A stretch of 42,478 nt of DNA from JAYOFM01 sp038117225 (GCA_038117225.1 JAYOFM010000013.1:1-42478), one strand, 5' to 3'. Positions 15,793 to 25,262 are shown, counted from the first letter of the stretch. Numbers and translations: made by a program. Notes: a model not told the origin generated them from the letters alone.

Positions 15793-17157
15793 CTAATCGT
15801 CCTCGGTCTGCGGCAGCCCCTTGGCGCCGCGCCGGTCCGTATTGTGCAGGGTGGCGCCCCGCAGATCGGCATCGGTGAAATCTGCATCGGTCAGCAGCGA
15901 ACCCGACAAATCCACGTCGCGCAGATCGGCGCCGCGAAAATCGCAGTTGGTGTAGTCGCCGTTGCGCATGTTGGCGCCATTGAATTTGGCGTCCTTCAGG
16001 CGCGCACCATCCAGATTGGAGCGCCATTCGCCGCCGCCGGCACGGGTCGCGATCATGATCTCGCTCAGGTCGGCGCCGGTTAGGTTGGCGCCAGTCAGAT
16101 TGGCGCGCTGCAACTTGACCCCACGCATATCGGCGCGGGCCAGTTTAGCGCCGCTGAGATCGGCGAACGACATGTCGGTCATCAGCAATTCCGCCTTGCC
16201 GAGATCGGCGTTCTTAAGCACCGCGTACGAGATATCCGCCGCCGACAGATTGACCGACACCAGTTTGACGTCAGTGAGCACCATTTCGCGCAATACCGCG
16301 CGCTTGCCGTCCTTGCCGTTGCTAGCGACCCACTTGGCGTGCGCCGCCACCAGATCCTTGATGGTCCAGTCCACATCCTTCATGGTCCGCGCCAAGCGAG
16401 CTTCGCTGAGGTCGACCTTCGAAAAGTCCACGTTCTCGAACATGGCACCGATCAGGTCGGCACCCGACAGATCGGCGTTGTCCAGCACGGTGCCGACGAA
16501 CACGGCTCCTTGGAAGCTACAGCCGGACAGATTGGCATCGGTGAAATCCGTGCCTTCCAGAATGCAACCGGTCAAATTGGATAGCGAAAGATTGGCGCGC
16601 AGAAACTTGGCGTGCGACAGGTTGCAATCACTGAGATCCGTCTGCACCACCATACTGTCCGACACCTTGGCCCGCGACAGATTGGCCCCCTTCGCCTTGG
16701 CCTTTTCCATGCCGAACGCGGGATCTTCGCGATTGATGGCGACAAGATCGCCGCCCTTCGCTGTCGGGCGCACCAACACGCCGTCGCGCAAATCGGCGTC
16801 CATCAATTCCGCGCCTGACAGATCGGCGCCGGACAAGCAGGCACCGCGCAGGTCCGTGCGGTTGGCAACCACATTGCTCAAGTCGCAAAAACGAAGATCG
16901 GCGGCAAAGAAAATGGCATCTTCCAGGGTGGCGCCAGAAAAGTCGCAATGACCGAGCAGCGCGCCGGTGAAATCGGCTCGGCTCATGTCACGATCGGAAA
17001 AATCCAGATAGGTCATGTCGAACATGCCGAGTCGCGCCCGATCGGCGTCCCGTTCGCCGCGCACATAGGCCTCGTGTCGGGCGATGACCTCGTCCAGTTC
17101 CTGCTGTGATATTTTCGTCCAATGGCTGGCGAGCGCGGGGTCGTCCTGCAACGGCAT
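15793..17157 (-). CDS. Pentapeptide-repeat protein
   Basis: The 454-residue protein is built mainly of A(D/N)LxX pentapeptide repeats that form a right-handed quadrilateral beta-helix. Three blocks of repeats are visible: about 50-130, 175-265 and 300-430. They are interrupted by two non-repeat segments, one around PTAKGGDLVAINREDPAFGMEKAK and one around TIKDLVAAHAKWVASNGKDGKRAVLREM; the second echoes the N-terminal element LDEVIARHEAYVRGERDADRARL. No signal peptide or TM segment is present, so it is cytoplasmic. Some such proteins mimic DNA and bind gyrase, but no specific sign of that is seen. ATG 17157 is chosen; no good ribosome-binding site was found. Confidence 0.88.
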   Translation of the reverse strand: MPLQDDPALASHWTKISQQELDEVIARHEAYVRGERDADRARLGMFDMTYLDFSDRDMSRADFTGALLGHCDFSGATLEDAIFFAADLRFCDLSNVVANRTDLRGACLSGADLSGAELMDADLRDGVLVRPTAKGGDLVAINREDPAFGMEKAKAKGANLSRAKVSDSMVVQTDLSDCNLSHAKFLRANLSLSNLTGCILEGTDFTDANLSGCSFQGAVFVGTVLDNADLSGADLIGAMFENVDFSKVDLSEARLARTMKDVDWTIKDLVAAHAKWVASNGKDGKRAVLREMVLTDVKLVSVNLSAADISYAVLKNADLGKAELLMTDMSFADLSGAKLARADMRGVKLQRANLTGANLTGADLSEIMIATRAGGGEWRSNLDGARLKDAKFNGANMRNGDYTNCDFRGADLRDVDLSGSLLTDADFTDADLRGATLHNTDRRGAKGLPQTEDD

Positions 17158-17298
17158 GGGTGGTCTTTCAATTCGTGGGGTCGTGCTTCTGCGCCGGGGG
17201 CCAACAATCGGCATCTGCCGGGGTCTGGTCAATATCGCCGTTCATAGGCGCCTCGGCGCCTTGCCGTCTGTGTCCACCGTCACTAGGTTAGCGCCGAG

Positions 17299-18690
17299 AT
17301 GAAAAATACAGACACTCCAAGGCCCGTTCACGTCATCGGCGGCGGCCTCGCCGGATCCGAAGCCGCGTGGCAGCTGGCGCGCGCCGGCGTGCCCGCCATC
17401 CTGCATGAAATGCGGCCGGAGCACGGCACCGATGCCCATCACACGGACGGGCTGGCGGAACTGGTGTGCTCGAACTCATTCCGCTCGGACGATTTCGAGG
17501 CCAATGCGGTGGGCCTGCTGCACGAGGAAATGCGCCGGCTCGGCTCGGTCATCCTTGATGCCGCCGACGCCAACCGGGTGCCCGCCGGCTCCGCCCTCGC
17601 GGTCGATCGAGACGGCTTCTCGGCGGCGGTGACGGCGGCGATCGAGGCGGAACCGCTAATTACCGTTGAACGGGGCGAAATCGCCGGGCTGCCGCCGGCC
17701 GATTGGGACCAGGTGATCATCGCCACCGGCCCGCTGACCTCGGCGGCGCTGGCCGACGCCATCGCCGGACTAACCGGCGAGGACGCGCTGGCCTTCTTCG
17801 ATGCCATCGCCCCCATCATCCACCGCGACAGCGTCGACATGGACGCCGCCTGGTTCCAGTCGCGTTACGACAAGGTCGGCCCGGAAGGCGACGGCAAGGA
17901 TTACATCAACTGCCCTATGGATCGCGACCGATACCACGCCTTCATTCAGGCGCTGATAGACGGCGACAAGACGGCGTTCAAGGACTGGGAACGGGACACG
18001 CCCTATTTCGAGGGCTGCCTGCCGATCGAGGTGATGGCCGAGCGCGGCGTCGAAACCCTGGCCCACGGACCGATGAAACCGGTCGGCCTGACCAATCCGC
18101 ACAATCCGACGGTAAAACCGCACGCCATCGTGCAACTGCGCCAGGACAACGCGCTCGGCACCCTGTTCAATATGGTCGGCTTCCAGACCAAGCTGACCCA
18201 CGGCGAGCAGGTGCGCATCTTCCGCATGATCCCGGGGTTGGAGAACGCCGAGTTCGCCCGCCTCGGCGGTGTCCACCGAAACACCTTCATGAACTCGCCG
18301 AAGCTGCTCGACCCGACACTGCGTCTCAAGGCCGACCCTCGGCTGCGTTTTGCCGGCCAGATCACCGGCTGCGAGGGTTATGTGGAAAGCGCCGGCATCG
18401 GCCTGCTCAGCGGGCGCATGGCGGCGGCGGAGCGCCTCGGCGCCGCCTTCGCGCCGCCGCCGCAGACCACCGCCCTCGGCGCCCTGCTCGCCCACATCAC
18501 CGGCGGCGCCGACGCCGACACCTTCCAGCCGATGAACGTCAACTTCGGCCTGTTCCCGCCACTCGACACCGATCCGCTGCCGAAAAAACAGCGCCCACGC
18601 GGCCGCGACCGCAAACTGGCGTTCACGACACGGGCGTTGAACGATCTCGAGGCGTGGAGGTCCGGCAACAAAGCGGAAGCCGTGGTGTAA
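17299..18690 (+). CDS. trmFO: Methylenetetrahydrofolate-tRNA-(uracil-5-)-methyltransferase TrmFO
   Basis: This 463-residue flavoprotein makes 5-methyluridine at position 54 of tRNA, using methylenetetrahydrofolate and FADH2. The FAD site HVIGGGLAGSEAAW is at 11-24. The catalytic Cys is C57 in LVCSNSFRSDD, with the second conserved Cys at C240 in FEGCLPIEV. The blocks GPMKPVGL and GCEGYVESAGIGLL are diagnostic, and the length matches the family. The upstream gene is divergent (pentapeptide protein) and the downstream one converges. Its location near the NDUFAF6-like and sec genes is a known alphaproteobacterial linkage. Confidence 0.97.
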   Translation: MKNTDTPRPVHVIGGGLAGSEAAWQLARAGVPAILHEMRPEHGTDAHHTDGLAELVCSNSFRSDDFEANAVGLLHEEMRRLGSVILDAADANRVPAGSALAVDRDGFSAAVTAAIEAEPLITVERGEIAGLPPADWDQVIIATGPLTSAALADAIAGLTGEDALAFFDAIAPIIHRDSVDMDAAWFQSRYDKVGPEGDGKDYINCPMDRDRYHAFIQALIDGDKTAFKDWERDTPYFEGCLPIEVMAERGVETLAHGPMKPVGLTNPHNPTVKPHAIVQLRQDNALGTLFNMVGFQTKLTHGEQVRIFRMIPGLENAEFARLGGVHRNTFMNSPKLLDPTLRLKADPRLRFAGQITGCEGYVESAGIGLLSGRMAAAERLGAAFAPPPQTTALGALLAHITGGADADTFQPMNVNFGLFPPLDTDPLPKKQRPRGRDRKLAFTTRALNDLEAWRSGNKAEAVV

Positions 18691-18697
18691 CGGTCAG

Positions 18698-19321
18698 CTA
18701 GTCGCGCGGCCATTTCCCCTTGAACGGTTGATCGATCGCCCGGGCGATCAGGTCCAGGTGGTCCTGGCCGTAGAACATGTCGCCGTCGACGAAATAGGTC
18801 GGCGAGCCGAAGACCGAGCGCTCGATGGCCTCGGCCGTGTTGGCGTCGTAGACGGCCATGACCTCCGGCGAGCGGGCGGCGGCGAGCAGCGGTGCCGGGT
18901 CGATACCGGCCTCCGTCCCCAGACGCGCCAGGGTGTCCGCGTCGGCGAGGTCGGCGTCATCGCGCCAGTGACTTTCGAGAAACCGGTGCGCCAGGGCATC
19001 GATGTCGAGGCCTTGCAGCAATCCGGCGATCAGCATGCCGTTTGACAGCGCGATTTCGTTGTCGTGGTGGGTCGGCCGGGCGAGGATGCCGACGCCGCGC
19101 GCTTCCGCCCAGCGTTCGATCTCGCGGCCGGAGAAATAGGCACGGCGCTGGGGCGTGCGGCTGTTGTGCGGGCCCGGCCCGGTGGCGGCAACGACGGCGC
19201 GCAGGTCCATCGGCCGATGATCGATGCGCCGCCCGCCGGCCTTGGCGATGTCCATGAACATCCGCGAACCGATGTAGGCGTAGCCGGAATGGGCGGAGTA
19301 GAAATATTCGATGGGCCGCAT
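18698..19321 (-). CDS. 2-hydroxychromene-2-carboxylate isomerase-like (DsbA family) protein
   Basis: The 207-residue thioredoxin-fold protein belongs to the DsbA/kappa-GST group. The opening IEYFYSAHSGYAYIGS corresponds to the FYFDFxSPYAY start of hydroxychromene-carboxylate isomerases, with Ser in place of the active-site Cys. The C-terminal block SVFGSPTYFVDGDMFYGQDHLDLI is typical. Such enzymes use glutathione in naphthalene degradation, though many homologues lack a known substrate. It is downstream of a 495-residue exported protein on the same strand, 14 bases away. It converges with trmFO, 7 bases apart. Confidence 0.85.
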   Translation of the reverse strand: MRPIEYFYSAHSGYAYIGSRMFMDIAKAGGRRIDHRPMDLRAVVAATGPGPHNSRTPQRRAYFSGREIERWAEARGVGILARPTHHDNEIALSNGMLIAGLLQGLDIDALAHRFLESHWRDDADLADADTLARLGTEAGIDPAPLLAAARSPEVMAVYDANTAEAIERSVFGSPTYFVDGDMFYGQDHLDLIARAIDQPFKGKWPRD

Positions 19322-19335
19322 AACGGTGTCCTGCT

Positions 19336-20823
19336 CTATGGCTTGGGCATGGCGCCGCCGCCCTTACCGGGATTGAACAATTCCTTGGCGTCCTTGCCGT
19401 TGATGCTCATGCGGCCGTCAGCGGTCACGCGAAGGTCGTATCGCCACGTCTTGACGCCACCCTTTATCTCCACCTCGGCGATATCGGCGAGACCGCGCAG
19501 CATCAAGGATTGCAGCGCCGGCTCGCCGCCGTCCGGTTCCAGCGACTTCATCAGGGCATCCAGACCGGTGATGCGGAGCGTCGTCTCGCCAACCGGATGC
19601 TCGGCTTCTTCCACGAAACGATAACGGCCGGTCGCCGACACCGATGCCTCAGCCATGGCGACAATAAAACGCGGCATTGCCAGACGGGCGCCGGTGGCGA
19701 TCATCGAGCGTTTCATTGCCTCCCCAGCGGTTTCGACCGCGGCCGGCCCGCCGACCTTCATCGCCATGATCGTCCGCCACAGTTGACGTGAATCGAGCCG
19801 CGACAATTCGACGGCGATCCCAACCCGCGTCGGCAACGCCGACGCCGGCACACCGCCAAACGCCGAAACCTCGCCATCGGCGATATCGATGGACGCCTTG
19901 AGTGCGCCCACGGCGCCGGATTGCATTAATCCGGAAATGCCGAAGGCCCCGGTCACAGTACCAAAACGGGCTGGAACATCGAGGCCGCCCGACGCGCCAC
20001 CAGCATTGGCCGCGCCGGACATGTTGAATTCGATCGCGATGGCGTCGGCGATCGGCCGCGCCTCGATCGACCGGAGCGTGTCATCGATGGGAAACGGACC
20101 GATCAGCGCCATCAGATGTTTCCAATCGGCGAGTTGCTGCATGGTGACGCGAAACTCGGCTTCGGCGATGTCGGTACTTGACGCGGTGCCGTCATCGAAA
20201 CGGATATCGCTGAACCCCATGTCGAAGGTGCTGTCCAACCGCCGCCGCATTGCCGCCGCGAGGGTCAGCGCGCCGATCGTTACTTTCCGGCCGTCGGCGA
20301 GCAATTGGACGTCGCCAAGAGCGATGTCGAGATTTCTCAGATCTCCGGTTTCATTGATAACAATGCTGGGCGCCTTGCCGCCTCGCCGCGTCAGCCGGAA
20401 CGATACGGTGCCGCGCCGTACCACCTTGCTCGACCCCAGCCGCACGATTTTCCATTCGTAGGGGGTCGCCGTGTCGGGCGTCAGCGTGATGTTGTCGCCA
20501 ACCCGGGAAACCTGGAACTTGAGGCGCGGGATGATCAGGTCATCGCGGTCGGAAAGTTCGATCAGAATGTCGCACAATTCCGCCGCCCGCTTGCCAGCGG
20601 CATCCCTGGGCTTGATGCCGAACTGCCCCTCCATGTCGCGAAGCAGATGTTCGACGAAGCGTTTGACGGCGCCGCCGGTGGCGTCTTCCGCCGCCGGCGG
20701 TGGCCCGGCACAGGGACCGAGCGTCAGGACGGGCGGCGATGCGAGCGGCGCGCCCGCCGCCAGTAAAACCACGCAGAACGCGGTCGCCGCCAGGTAAATG
20801 GGACTGTGCGGGAACCGCATCAT
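19336..20823 (-). CDS. Large exported protein, uncharacterised
   Basis: The 495-residue protein starts with a signal peptide (hydrophobic YLAATAFCVVLLAAGAPLA, about residues 9-28). The mature part is beta-rich, with long alternating stretches such as RVGDNITLTPD, FRLTRRGG, VAEAEFRVT and DVPARFGTVTGAFGISGL. The overall style, many near-repeats of 'gx-a-D-i-a-D' strands, resembles AsmA/DUF945/DUF2125-type periplasmic proteins, but I cannot place it firmly. It ends with a basic/Gly-rich tail NPGKGGGAMPKP. No ribosome-binding site is clear; tandem ATGs are at the start. The divergent neighbour is the ankyrin gene. Function unknown. Confidence 0.7.
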   Translation of the reverse strand: MMRFPHSPIYLAATAFCVVLLAAGAPLASPPVLTLGPCAGPPPAAEDATGGAVKRFVEHLLRDMEGQFGIKPRDAAGKRAAELCDILIELSDRDDLIIPRLKFQVSRVGDNITLTPDTATPYEWKIVRLGSSKVVRRGTVSFRLTRRGGKAPSIVINETGDLRNLDIALGDVQLLADGRKVTIGALTLAAAMRRRLDSTFDMGFSDIRFDDGTASSTDIAEAEFRVTMQQLADWKHLMALIGPFPIDDTLRSIEARPIADAIAIEFNMSGAANAGGASGGLDVPARFGTVTGAFGISGLMQSGAVGALKASIDIADGEVSAFGGVPASALPTRVGIAVELSRLDSRQLWRTIMAMKVGGPAAVETAGEAMKRSMIATGARLAMPRFIVAMAEASVSATGRYRFVEEAEHPVGETTLRITGLDALMKSLEPDGGEPALQSLMLRGLADIAEVEIKGGVKTWRYDLRVTADGRMSINGKDAKELFNPGKGGGAMPKP

Positions 20824-20997
20824 TCGTCAACCAGCCGGTCCATGATCGACAATCCGATTCGCGGTCCGCGTGTCGGTACGGCCGCCGAACATCATGGTGC
20901 CGAGGCAAATCGGTGAAACCTCGACGCCGCTGGCGCCCAATTGCCTGTATTCCATCGTTTTTTTCTCCCGGTTCGACCCCGATGACGCACGGGTTAC

Positions 20998-21027
20998 TTG
21001 GGTCACGCACCCAAAATGTGCTAATAA
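20998..21027 (+). promoter_or_regulatory. Possible promoter with overlapping inverted repeat
   Basis: TTGGGT (20998-21003) and TAATAA (21022-21027) are spaced 18 bases and could be the promoter of the ankyrin gene. The -35 is also the left arm of a perfect 6-bp inverted repeat TTGGGT-CACGC-ACCCAA (20998-21014), so a regulator could cover it. No regulator can be named. Confidence 0.3.
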
Positions 21028-21079
21028 ATCATTACTTCAAACACGAAATCATGTGTCCTGACCCTGGGTAACGCTGCGA

Positions 21080-24000
21080 ATGTGCCTGCCTCGTCACCGT
21101 AATGATAGGCCAAATCCGCGCCCCGGCAAGCCGGGCGGGCGCGGTGTCGCGCTGTTGCCGGTCTTGATCCTGACCATGTTTCTCGGCCACTTCGCCGGCA
21201 TTCAAGGGGCGGCCGCGCAGGGGCAACTCAGCGAGGCATCGACCGCGTTATTCACCGCCGTCGAGCTGAACGACATGGCCGCCGTCGAACGCAGCCTCGC
21301 CGAGGGCGCCGATGTGGAAGCCAAGAATCCGGCCGGCAGGACGGCGCTCGATATCGCCGTCGATATGGGCCATTTCCGCATCGCGCACTTTCTGCTCGCC
21401 CATCGCAACGGCAACGGCGCCAAGAAGACCAAGACGGCCAGCGCAGACGGCGGGAAAAGCAAGAAACCAGCCGCCCGTGGCACCCAACGATCGGGCTCGG
21501 GAGGCGCCTTCGATCCGTCCGTCACGGCGCGTCCGCGACGCAAACCGCAACCGCCGGCGGCGGCCGCGCCGATGGCCGAACCGGCGACGCCGCTGCGCCC
21601 CGAAGCCAGCGACGAAGCCGCCCAATTGCCGGCAACGGGCGCCGATCCGGCATTGCCGCCCCCTGTCGAGGAAGCGGCATCAGAACAACCGTCCCCACGC
21701 GTCACGGCGGAGAAATCTGCAAAGGACGCCGATGAGCCGAGCCTGCTTGCAAAAGTCACCGATTGGTTGACGCCGTCGTTCCTGTTCGGCGGCGACGACA
21801 AAACGGCCGAAACGGCGTCGGCGAAGACGGAAAAAAAACTACTGTCGCCATGGGCACGCTACCAAAGGAAAACCCCGGAAGGTACCGCCGACCGGGTCAT
21901 GGACCGGGTCACCGGCATGATCGGCACGGAAGCGCCGGCCGAGGACGAACACGGCCTGCCGGTGCGCCAAGCGCCGGATCCGGCGGCGCCGCCAGCGGCC
22001 GAGGAAATTCTACCGCCGGGCATCGATCCCGTGGTCGAGGTGCCACCCGGCAGCGATAATCTGGACAGCCTTCCAATCGTCTCGGAGCGGGCCGAAGAGG
22101 CCCTGCCTCTGCCGGCGATCGAGCCGGCGCCGACGCAAGTGCCAGCGGAGGCACCGGCGACGGCAGCGGAATCAGTGCCGGGACTGGAGGGGCTGCAAGG
22201 GCTCGAAACGACGGAGGTCACGGAGCCGCTGATCCCACTGCCGGCGCCGCAACCGGGCGCCCCTGGACGTCATGGTAAACCACTCGTGCAGCCGCCGACT
22301 GAACCGGCGCCGCAAGCATCGCAAGCGCGGGAGAGCACTACTGATCGCCTGGCGCGGCTGCGGAAGCGCATTACCGAAGCACCGGCATCCCAACCGGTGG
22401 CGCCGGGAAATAGCGATCTGCCAAACTTGGAAGCGCTGCCGTCCCTGCCACCGCTTGAAGGGGCGCCATCCACCGTCGACCTGCCCCCAGTCGACAGCGG
22501 CCAGGAATTACCGACGCTGCCATCGGCGCCACAGGAAATCGCCGTGCCCGATCCACCGGCACGTGCCGTCACCATGCGCGAACGGCTCGATCGGTTGGGC
22601 CGCACCGTCGACCGCAAACTAACCCGTGATCCAACGAAAATTCTAAGCGACAGCCGCGCCCGCGCCCGTGCCGCCGGTGAGGACGCGCGCACGCAGATCA
22701 CCGACATCGTGCGGCCACGAAAGAAACCCAAGGTACCAGCCACCGAGCCCTATCCGGTGACCCAGTTGCCGCCGCAGCGGGAGTTGCGATACGGCGCGCC
22801 GCGCAAACCGGCCGTACCGCCGCCGGCGGCCGTCGAGGCGAGCCGCCGCGCCGAACCCCGACGCGATCCCGCGCGACGCTTCTTCGATCGGATTTCCGGT
22901 CTGGGCGTCGGTAAACAGCCGGAAGAGGATATCCACGGACTGCCAATAGCGAAGCCACTCCCGCCGGCACCGACCATAGCCAAGGTCGTCGAGCGACAGC
23001 CGCTGCGAGAAGACGTGAAACGCGAACGCACCGATCTGATCGACCGGGTCGCCGGTTTCTTCCGTCATGACGAACCGGGACGGCGCGATGGCGCCACCGG
23101 CAAGAATATCGAGACCGAGCATATTCCACCGCTCATCGTCGACACGCTTCAGGCGGAGCCGGACCACAGCCGCGGCAAGGTCGTCGATGACCGATTGCTC
23201 GACCTGACAGGCGTGGAGTTGAAACCGGCGACCGCCCAGCCGCGCGCCAATGCTCCCGCCGATGCCTTCCTGGACAAGCTGGCGAATGTCCTGTCTCCCG
23301 CCGATGGCCGCCCACAACGTGGTGGCACTGGCGCGAGGCCATCGGATTCCGGGGGTCTCGGGGCCAACGTTCCCGGCGCCACGTCTCTTGCCGAACTGGA
23401 TTTGCCACCGGATCAGGTCTTACCCGACAAGCCCCCGAGCGCGGCCGGTGGTAATCTATCAATCCCCGACCCCTGGACCATGACCATCGAACAGGCGGCG
23501 GCCGACGGCGGCGCGTCACGCACCCTGGCGGTGCAATCCGTATCGCCGGAGGACGGCAGCGTCAGCCCGGCCGAAACCGCTCCCGGGGTCGTCGCCGGTA
23601 TGATCGACAAAGTCAAAGAGATGTTCGACAAGGGACCGCGCGGGCGCGACAGCAAGACCGCATTGAAACTGGACGACGATGAACGCCTGGCGACCGCCGA
23701 ACGGCTGTTGTCGGAAGCTCTGCGCGCGGAACGCCCGCCAGGCGCCCTACCCGATCAAAGCGATTGGCCGATCACCCAGGTGCAGGCCAACAAGGTTGAA
23801 CCGACGGCAGTTCGTCGCGGCGTGCCGGGGGTATTGACCCAGGCGGCGATGACTGGTGTCACCTTCATGCTGGGCGAGTCGGTGACCCTGGAGAACACCC
23901 TCCCGCCCTTGCAGGACGGCGTCGACGCGAAAAATGAATGCATCAAGAAGAACCGGGCGACGACCCTGTTCTGCGTCGAGCCCATCGATTGGCCGGACGC

Positions 24001-24406
24001 CATCCGCAACACCTTCATCGTACCGACCATTCTCTACACCGGGCCGATGGCGATCGTGCGCTACGACCAGGGCGCGGCAACCCGTTTCCACGCGTTGTTC
24101 CCGTCGGAACAGTTCGGCCAGGTCAGTGACTACTATCAACGTCAGTTCGGCGAACCGACGGAAATTTGGAAACGTTCGATCGCGCCGCTGGCGCAACCGC
24201 GCCGGGACAATCCCACCGTCACCTGGCGTTCGCGCGACCCAGAGACCAACGCCGTCAGTGTGTTGGAAATCCGCATGTTCGACGACAGCCGTGGTGGCTT
24301 CCCCGATACCAAGCGTGGCGCCGTGATGCTTTATTACCTCAACGCGCCGCCGATCTTCCCGCAGGTGTCATCGCACGAACTGATGCGGCTCAGAAAGACG
24401 CGCTAG
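21080..24406 (+). CDS. Ankyrin-repeat exported protein with long disordered region and C-terminal domain
   Basis: The 1108-residue protein has a signal peptide (hydrophobic VALLPVLILTMFLGHFAG, cleavage near 46), two ankyrin repeats (about 53-110, ALFTAVELNDMAAVERSLAEGADVEAKN then GRTALDIAVDMGHFRIAHFLL), about 750 residues of Pro/Ala/Glu-rich disorder, and a globular C-terminal domain (about 905-1108) with CIKKNRATTLFCVEPIDWP and the block VRYDQGAATRFHALFPSEQF. At least six short amphipathic segments of the form [LFM]xD[RK][VI] recur in the disordered part. The C-terminal domain, with its two Cys, looks conserved and could be the working part. The role is unknown; the start is uncertain (ATG 21080, no ribosome-binding site; ATG 21176 is an alternative that would remove most of the signal peptide). 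Confidence 0.75.
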   Translation: MCLPRHRNDRPNPRPGKPGGRGVALLPVLILTMFLGHFAGIQGAAAQGQLSEASTALFTAVELNDMAAVERSLAEGADVEAKNPAGRTALDIAVDMGHFRIAHFLLAHRNGNGAKKTKTASADGGKSKKPAARGTQRSGSGGAFDPSVTARPRRKPQPPAAAAPMAEPATPLRPEASDEAAQLPATGADPALPPPVEEAASEQPSPRVTAEKSAKDADEPSLLAKVTDWLTPSFLFGGDDKTAETASAKTEKKLLSPWARYQRKTPEGTADRVMDRVTGMIGTEAPAEDEHGLPVRQAPDPAAPPAAEEILPPGIDPVVEVPPGSDNLDSLPIVSERAEEALPLPAIEPAPTQVPAEAPATAAESVPGLEGLQGLETTEVTEPLIPLPAPQPGAPGRHGKPLVQPPTEPAPQASQARESTTDRLARLRKRITEAPASQPVAPGNSDLPNLEALPSLPPLEGAPSTVDLPPVDSGQELPTLPSAPQEIAVPDPPARAVTMRERLDRLGRTVDRKLTRDPTKILSDSRARARAAGEDARTQITDIVRPRKKPKVPATEPYPVTQLPPQRELRYGAPRKPAVPPPAAVEASRRAEPRRDPARRFFDRISGLGVGKQPEEDIHGLPIAKPLPPAPTIAKVVERQPLREDVKRERTDLIDRVAGFFRHDEPGRRDGATGKNIETEHIPPLIVDTLQAEPDHSRGKVVDDRLLDLTGVELKPATAQPRANAPADAFLDKLANVLSPADGRPQRGGTGARPSDSGGLGANVPGATSLAELDLPPDQVLPDKPPSAAGGNLSIPDPWTMTIEQAAADGGASRTLAVQSVSPEDGSVSPAETAPGVVAGMIDKVKEMFDKGPRGRDSKTALKLDDDERLATAERLLSEALRAERPPGALPDQSDWPITQVQANKVEPTAVRRGVPGVLTQAAMTGVTFMLGESVTLENTLPPLQDGVDAKNECIKKNRATTLFCVEPIDWPDAIRNTFIVPTILYTGPMAIVRYDQGAATRFHALFPSEQFGQVSDYYQRQFGEPTEIWKRSIAPLAQPRRDNPTVTWRSRDPETNAVSVLEIRMFDDSRGGFPDTKRGAVMLYYLNAPPIFPQVSSHELMRLRKTR

Positions 24407-24407
24407 G

Positions 24408-25262
24408 TCAGAAACGCCGAGACAAGGCGGCCCAGGCCAGAACCAGATGGCGGGTCGCCAACGGTCGCCCCAGCCCCTGATCGAACGGGTTCATGCGGGC
24501 CGCCTTAAGGCGCGCCACGTGCAAATCGGCGAGCCGCGCCATCAACAGAAACGGGTGGGCCTGCTTCCCGTGGGGACCTTGATAACGCCGCGCCTCGGCC
24601 AGGTGTTCTCGCGCGCGTTCGACGATCGCCGCACAAACGCGGAATAAGGGTTCGCCTTCCCGAATGTGTTCCGGTTCGCTCGCATCGAGGCCTTCGGCAC
24701 GGCAAAGATCGTCGGGCAGATGCCGCCGCCCGGTGCGGGCATGAAACGGAAACCCGCGCACCACGCCAATTAGCGCCCAGGCGATGCCGATACGCCTGAC
24801 CACATCGGGGTTGTCATTCCCCTTGCCACCGCCGACCGCAGACAACCCCAGTTGGTTAAGTTGGCCGGAACTGCCATCCGCATAGTCTTCCAAGGCCGCC
24901 AGGTCAGCCGGCGGTTGATCCTCCAGATCACCCATTCGGGCATCGATCAGGCGCTCTAATCCTGGTCGAGGCAGTTGCCGGCGCGCAACCACGTCGGCCA
25001 GCGGGAGCGCCACGGCATGTTCCCGCGGTGAGCCGGCATAGAGTCCATCCAGCGCGTCGCGCCACCATTGCAGGCGGATCTGGCCGATGATCGGTTCGCT
25101 GACGACCTCGGCGACGCGCGCGATTTCCAGATTGAAGGCATAGAGCACCATCAAATCCATCCGCGCTGTCGCATCGGCCGCGAACAGGGCCGCCGCGAAA
25201 CGGTCGTTGTCGAAACGTCGAACCTGATCCGCGCAATAGGCAACATGGTCTTGTGACATCAT
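24408..25262 (-). CDS. NDUFAF6-like squalene/phytoene synthase family protein
   Basis: The 284-residue protein has the squalene/phytoene synthase fold but lacks the catalytic Asp-rich motifs: the first site reads YAFNLEIARVAE (41-52), with N44 and E46. Its motifs match mitochondrial NDUFAF6 (C8orf38): IIGQIRLQWWRDAL (58-71) and RGFPFHARTGRRHLPDDL (169-186). NDUFAF6 is needed for early complex I assembly, so this is likely a complex I assembly factor and not a carotenoid enzyme. GAGGGA precedes the ATG. Between it and secF lie a PuuD-like gene and the NDUFAF3-like gene. It converges with the ankyrin gene, one base apart. Confidence 0.85.
   Translation of the reverse strand: MMSQDHVAYCADQVRRFDNDRFAAALFAADATARMDLMVLYAFNLEIARVAEVVSEPIIGQIRLQWWRDALDGLYAGSPREHAVALPLADVVARRQLPRPGLERLIDARMGDLEDQPPADLAALEDYADGSSGQLNQLGLSAVGGGKGNDNPDVVRRIGIAWALIGVVRGFPFHARTGRRHLPDDLCRAEGLDASEPEHIREGEPLFRVCAAIVERAREHLAEARRYQGPHGKQAHPFLLMARLADLHVARLKAARMNPFDQGLGRPLATRHLVLAWAALSRRF

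Noticed and set aside
24408..25262. Annotation as phytoene synthase (carotenoid pathway)
   Set aside because: The first Asp-rich motif is replaced by N and E, the second is replaced as well, and the gene order matches the complex I factor context. No other carotenoid gene is in the window.
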